This document shows, one piece after another, positions 63,599-64,000 of a stretch of 64,000 nt of DNA. Source of the stretch: Cyanobium sp. M30B3 (GTDB lineage: Bacteria; Cyanobacteriota; Cyanobacteriia; PCC-6307; Cyanobiaceae); assembly GCA_018399015.1 (NCBI GenBank), contig CP073761.1, forward strand, positions 1,860,001-1,924,000. Reading direction: 5' to 3'. A program made the position numbers and the translations under genes. Every line of letters starts with the position of its first letter. Within the stretch, counting starts at the first letter, position 1. The notes under the pieces are model-generated. The model searched no databases, was not told where the DNA came from, and was given only the letters and a program-made list of their open reading frames with translations.

Positions 63599-64000
63599 AT
63601 GGCCAAAGTTGGCGTGCTGCTGCTGAATCTGGGAGGTCCGGAGCGGATTCAGGACGTGGGTCCGTTCCTCTACAACCTGTTCTCTGATCCCGAGATCATT
63701 CGGCTGCCCAATCCGGCCCTGCAGAAGCCCCTGGCCTGGTTGATCAGCAGCCTGCGGGCCGGCAAGTCGCAGCAGGCCTACCGCTCGATCGGCGGCGGTT
63801 CTCCGCTGCGGCGCATCACCGAGCAGCAGGCCCGGGAGCTGCAGAGCACCCTGCGCCAGCGGGGCATCGAGGCCACCAGCTACGTGGCCATGCGCTACTG
63901 GCACCCGTTCACCGAATCGGCGGTGGGTGACATCAAGGCCGACGACGTGGACGAGGTGGTGGTGCTGCCGCTCTATCCCCACTTCTCGATCAGCACCAGC
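63599..64000 (+). CDS. hemH: Ferrochelatase, 5' part
   Basis: The first 134 codons of ferrochelatase are here, cut by the window end: [60 protein letters not shown] and [14 protein letters not shown], then [14 protein letters not shown] with the active-site region. It inserts iron into protoporphyrin IX to make heme. The ATG spans 63599-63601. Cyanobacterial forms often carry a C-terminal HLIP-like helix, which would lie outside. Confidence 0.96.
   Translation, partial: MAKVGVLLLNLGGPERIQDVGPFLYNLFSDPEIIRLPNPALQKPLAWLISSLRAGKSQQAYRSIGGGSPLRRITEQQARELQSTLRQRGIEATSYVAMRYWHPFTESAVGDIKADDVDEVVVLPLYPHFSISTS

Overview
The window is GC-rich and looks like the chromosome of an alpha-cyanobacterium of the Synechococcus/Cyanobium type. 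The evidence is the set of cyanobacterial genes (psb27, a high-light-inducible protein, a CP12-like protein, glgC, DUF1824, DUF1830, DUF2854 and DUF3153 proteins, a two-domain histidine phosphatase) and the order pyrH-frr / cobO / integrase-like gene / hemH at the right end. The genus is inferred from gene content, not from a marker tree.

Bases 1 to about 13,000 are an accessory island. It opens with a broken integron-type integrase (502-1105, minus) divergent from a 1056-residue phospholipase-D / SF2 helicase / DUF3427 protein (1189-4359). For the next 8.5 kb, small toxin-antitoxin modules alternate with seven degenerate copies (A to G) of the 3' part of that helicase gene. The modules are three HicAB pairs, one DUF433/DUF5615 pair, one HEPN/MNT pair and two MNT-type nucleotidyltransferases without a HEPN partner. 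Four module blocks begin directly after a conserved helicase 3' terminus. A 45-bp sequence just after the intact helicase recurs just after the last tail copy, so the array is enclosed by a direct repeat. This helicase-tail / toxin-antitoxin array is the most unusual structure in the window.

Bases 10,200 to 19,400 are a patchwork. They hold a DoxX-family gene, an AT-richer GT61-type glycosyltransferase, a small HU-like protein, a PEP-CTERM-like protein, and a block duplicated with internal deletions: DUF1830 / CP12 / glgC / mutarotase at 16.2-18.7 kb has a shrunken colinear copy at 11.25-11.93 kb. The glgC gene carries both a frameshift and a nonsense codon.

From 19.4 kb to the end the window is ordinary dense core chromosome with little intergenic space and many overlapping or abutting genes. 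Themes are tetrapyrrole and cobalamin synthesis (hemC, hemH, cobK, cobO), nucleotide and amino acid metabolism (purA, pyrH, a dihydroorotase homologue that lacks metal ligands, argB, adenosine kinase), translation (proS, frr), replication and transcription (priA, ssb, the principal sigma factor), envelope and division (ftsI with an FtsL-like upstream gene, a SepF-like protein, L,D-transpeptidase, lepB, a CPBP protease), photosystem II assembly (psb27) and carbon metabolism (a transaldolase carrying EF-hands). Two family I pyrophosphatases are present. The one with the usual cyanobacterial length and sequence has lost an active-site aspartate, while the other keeps it.
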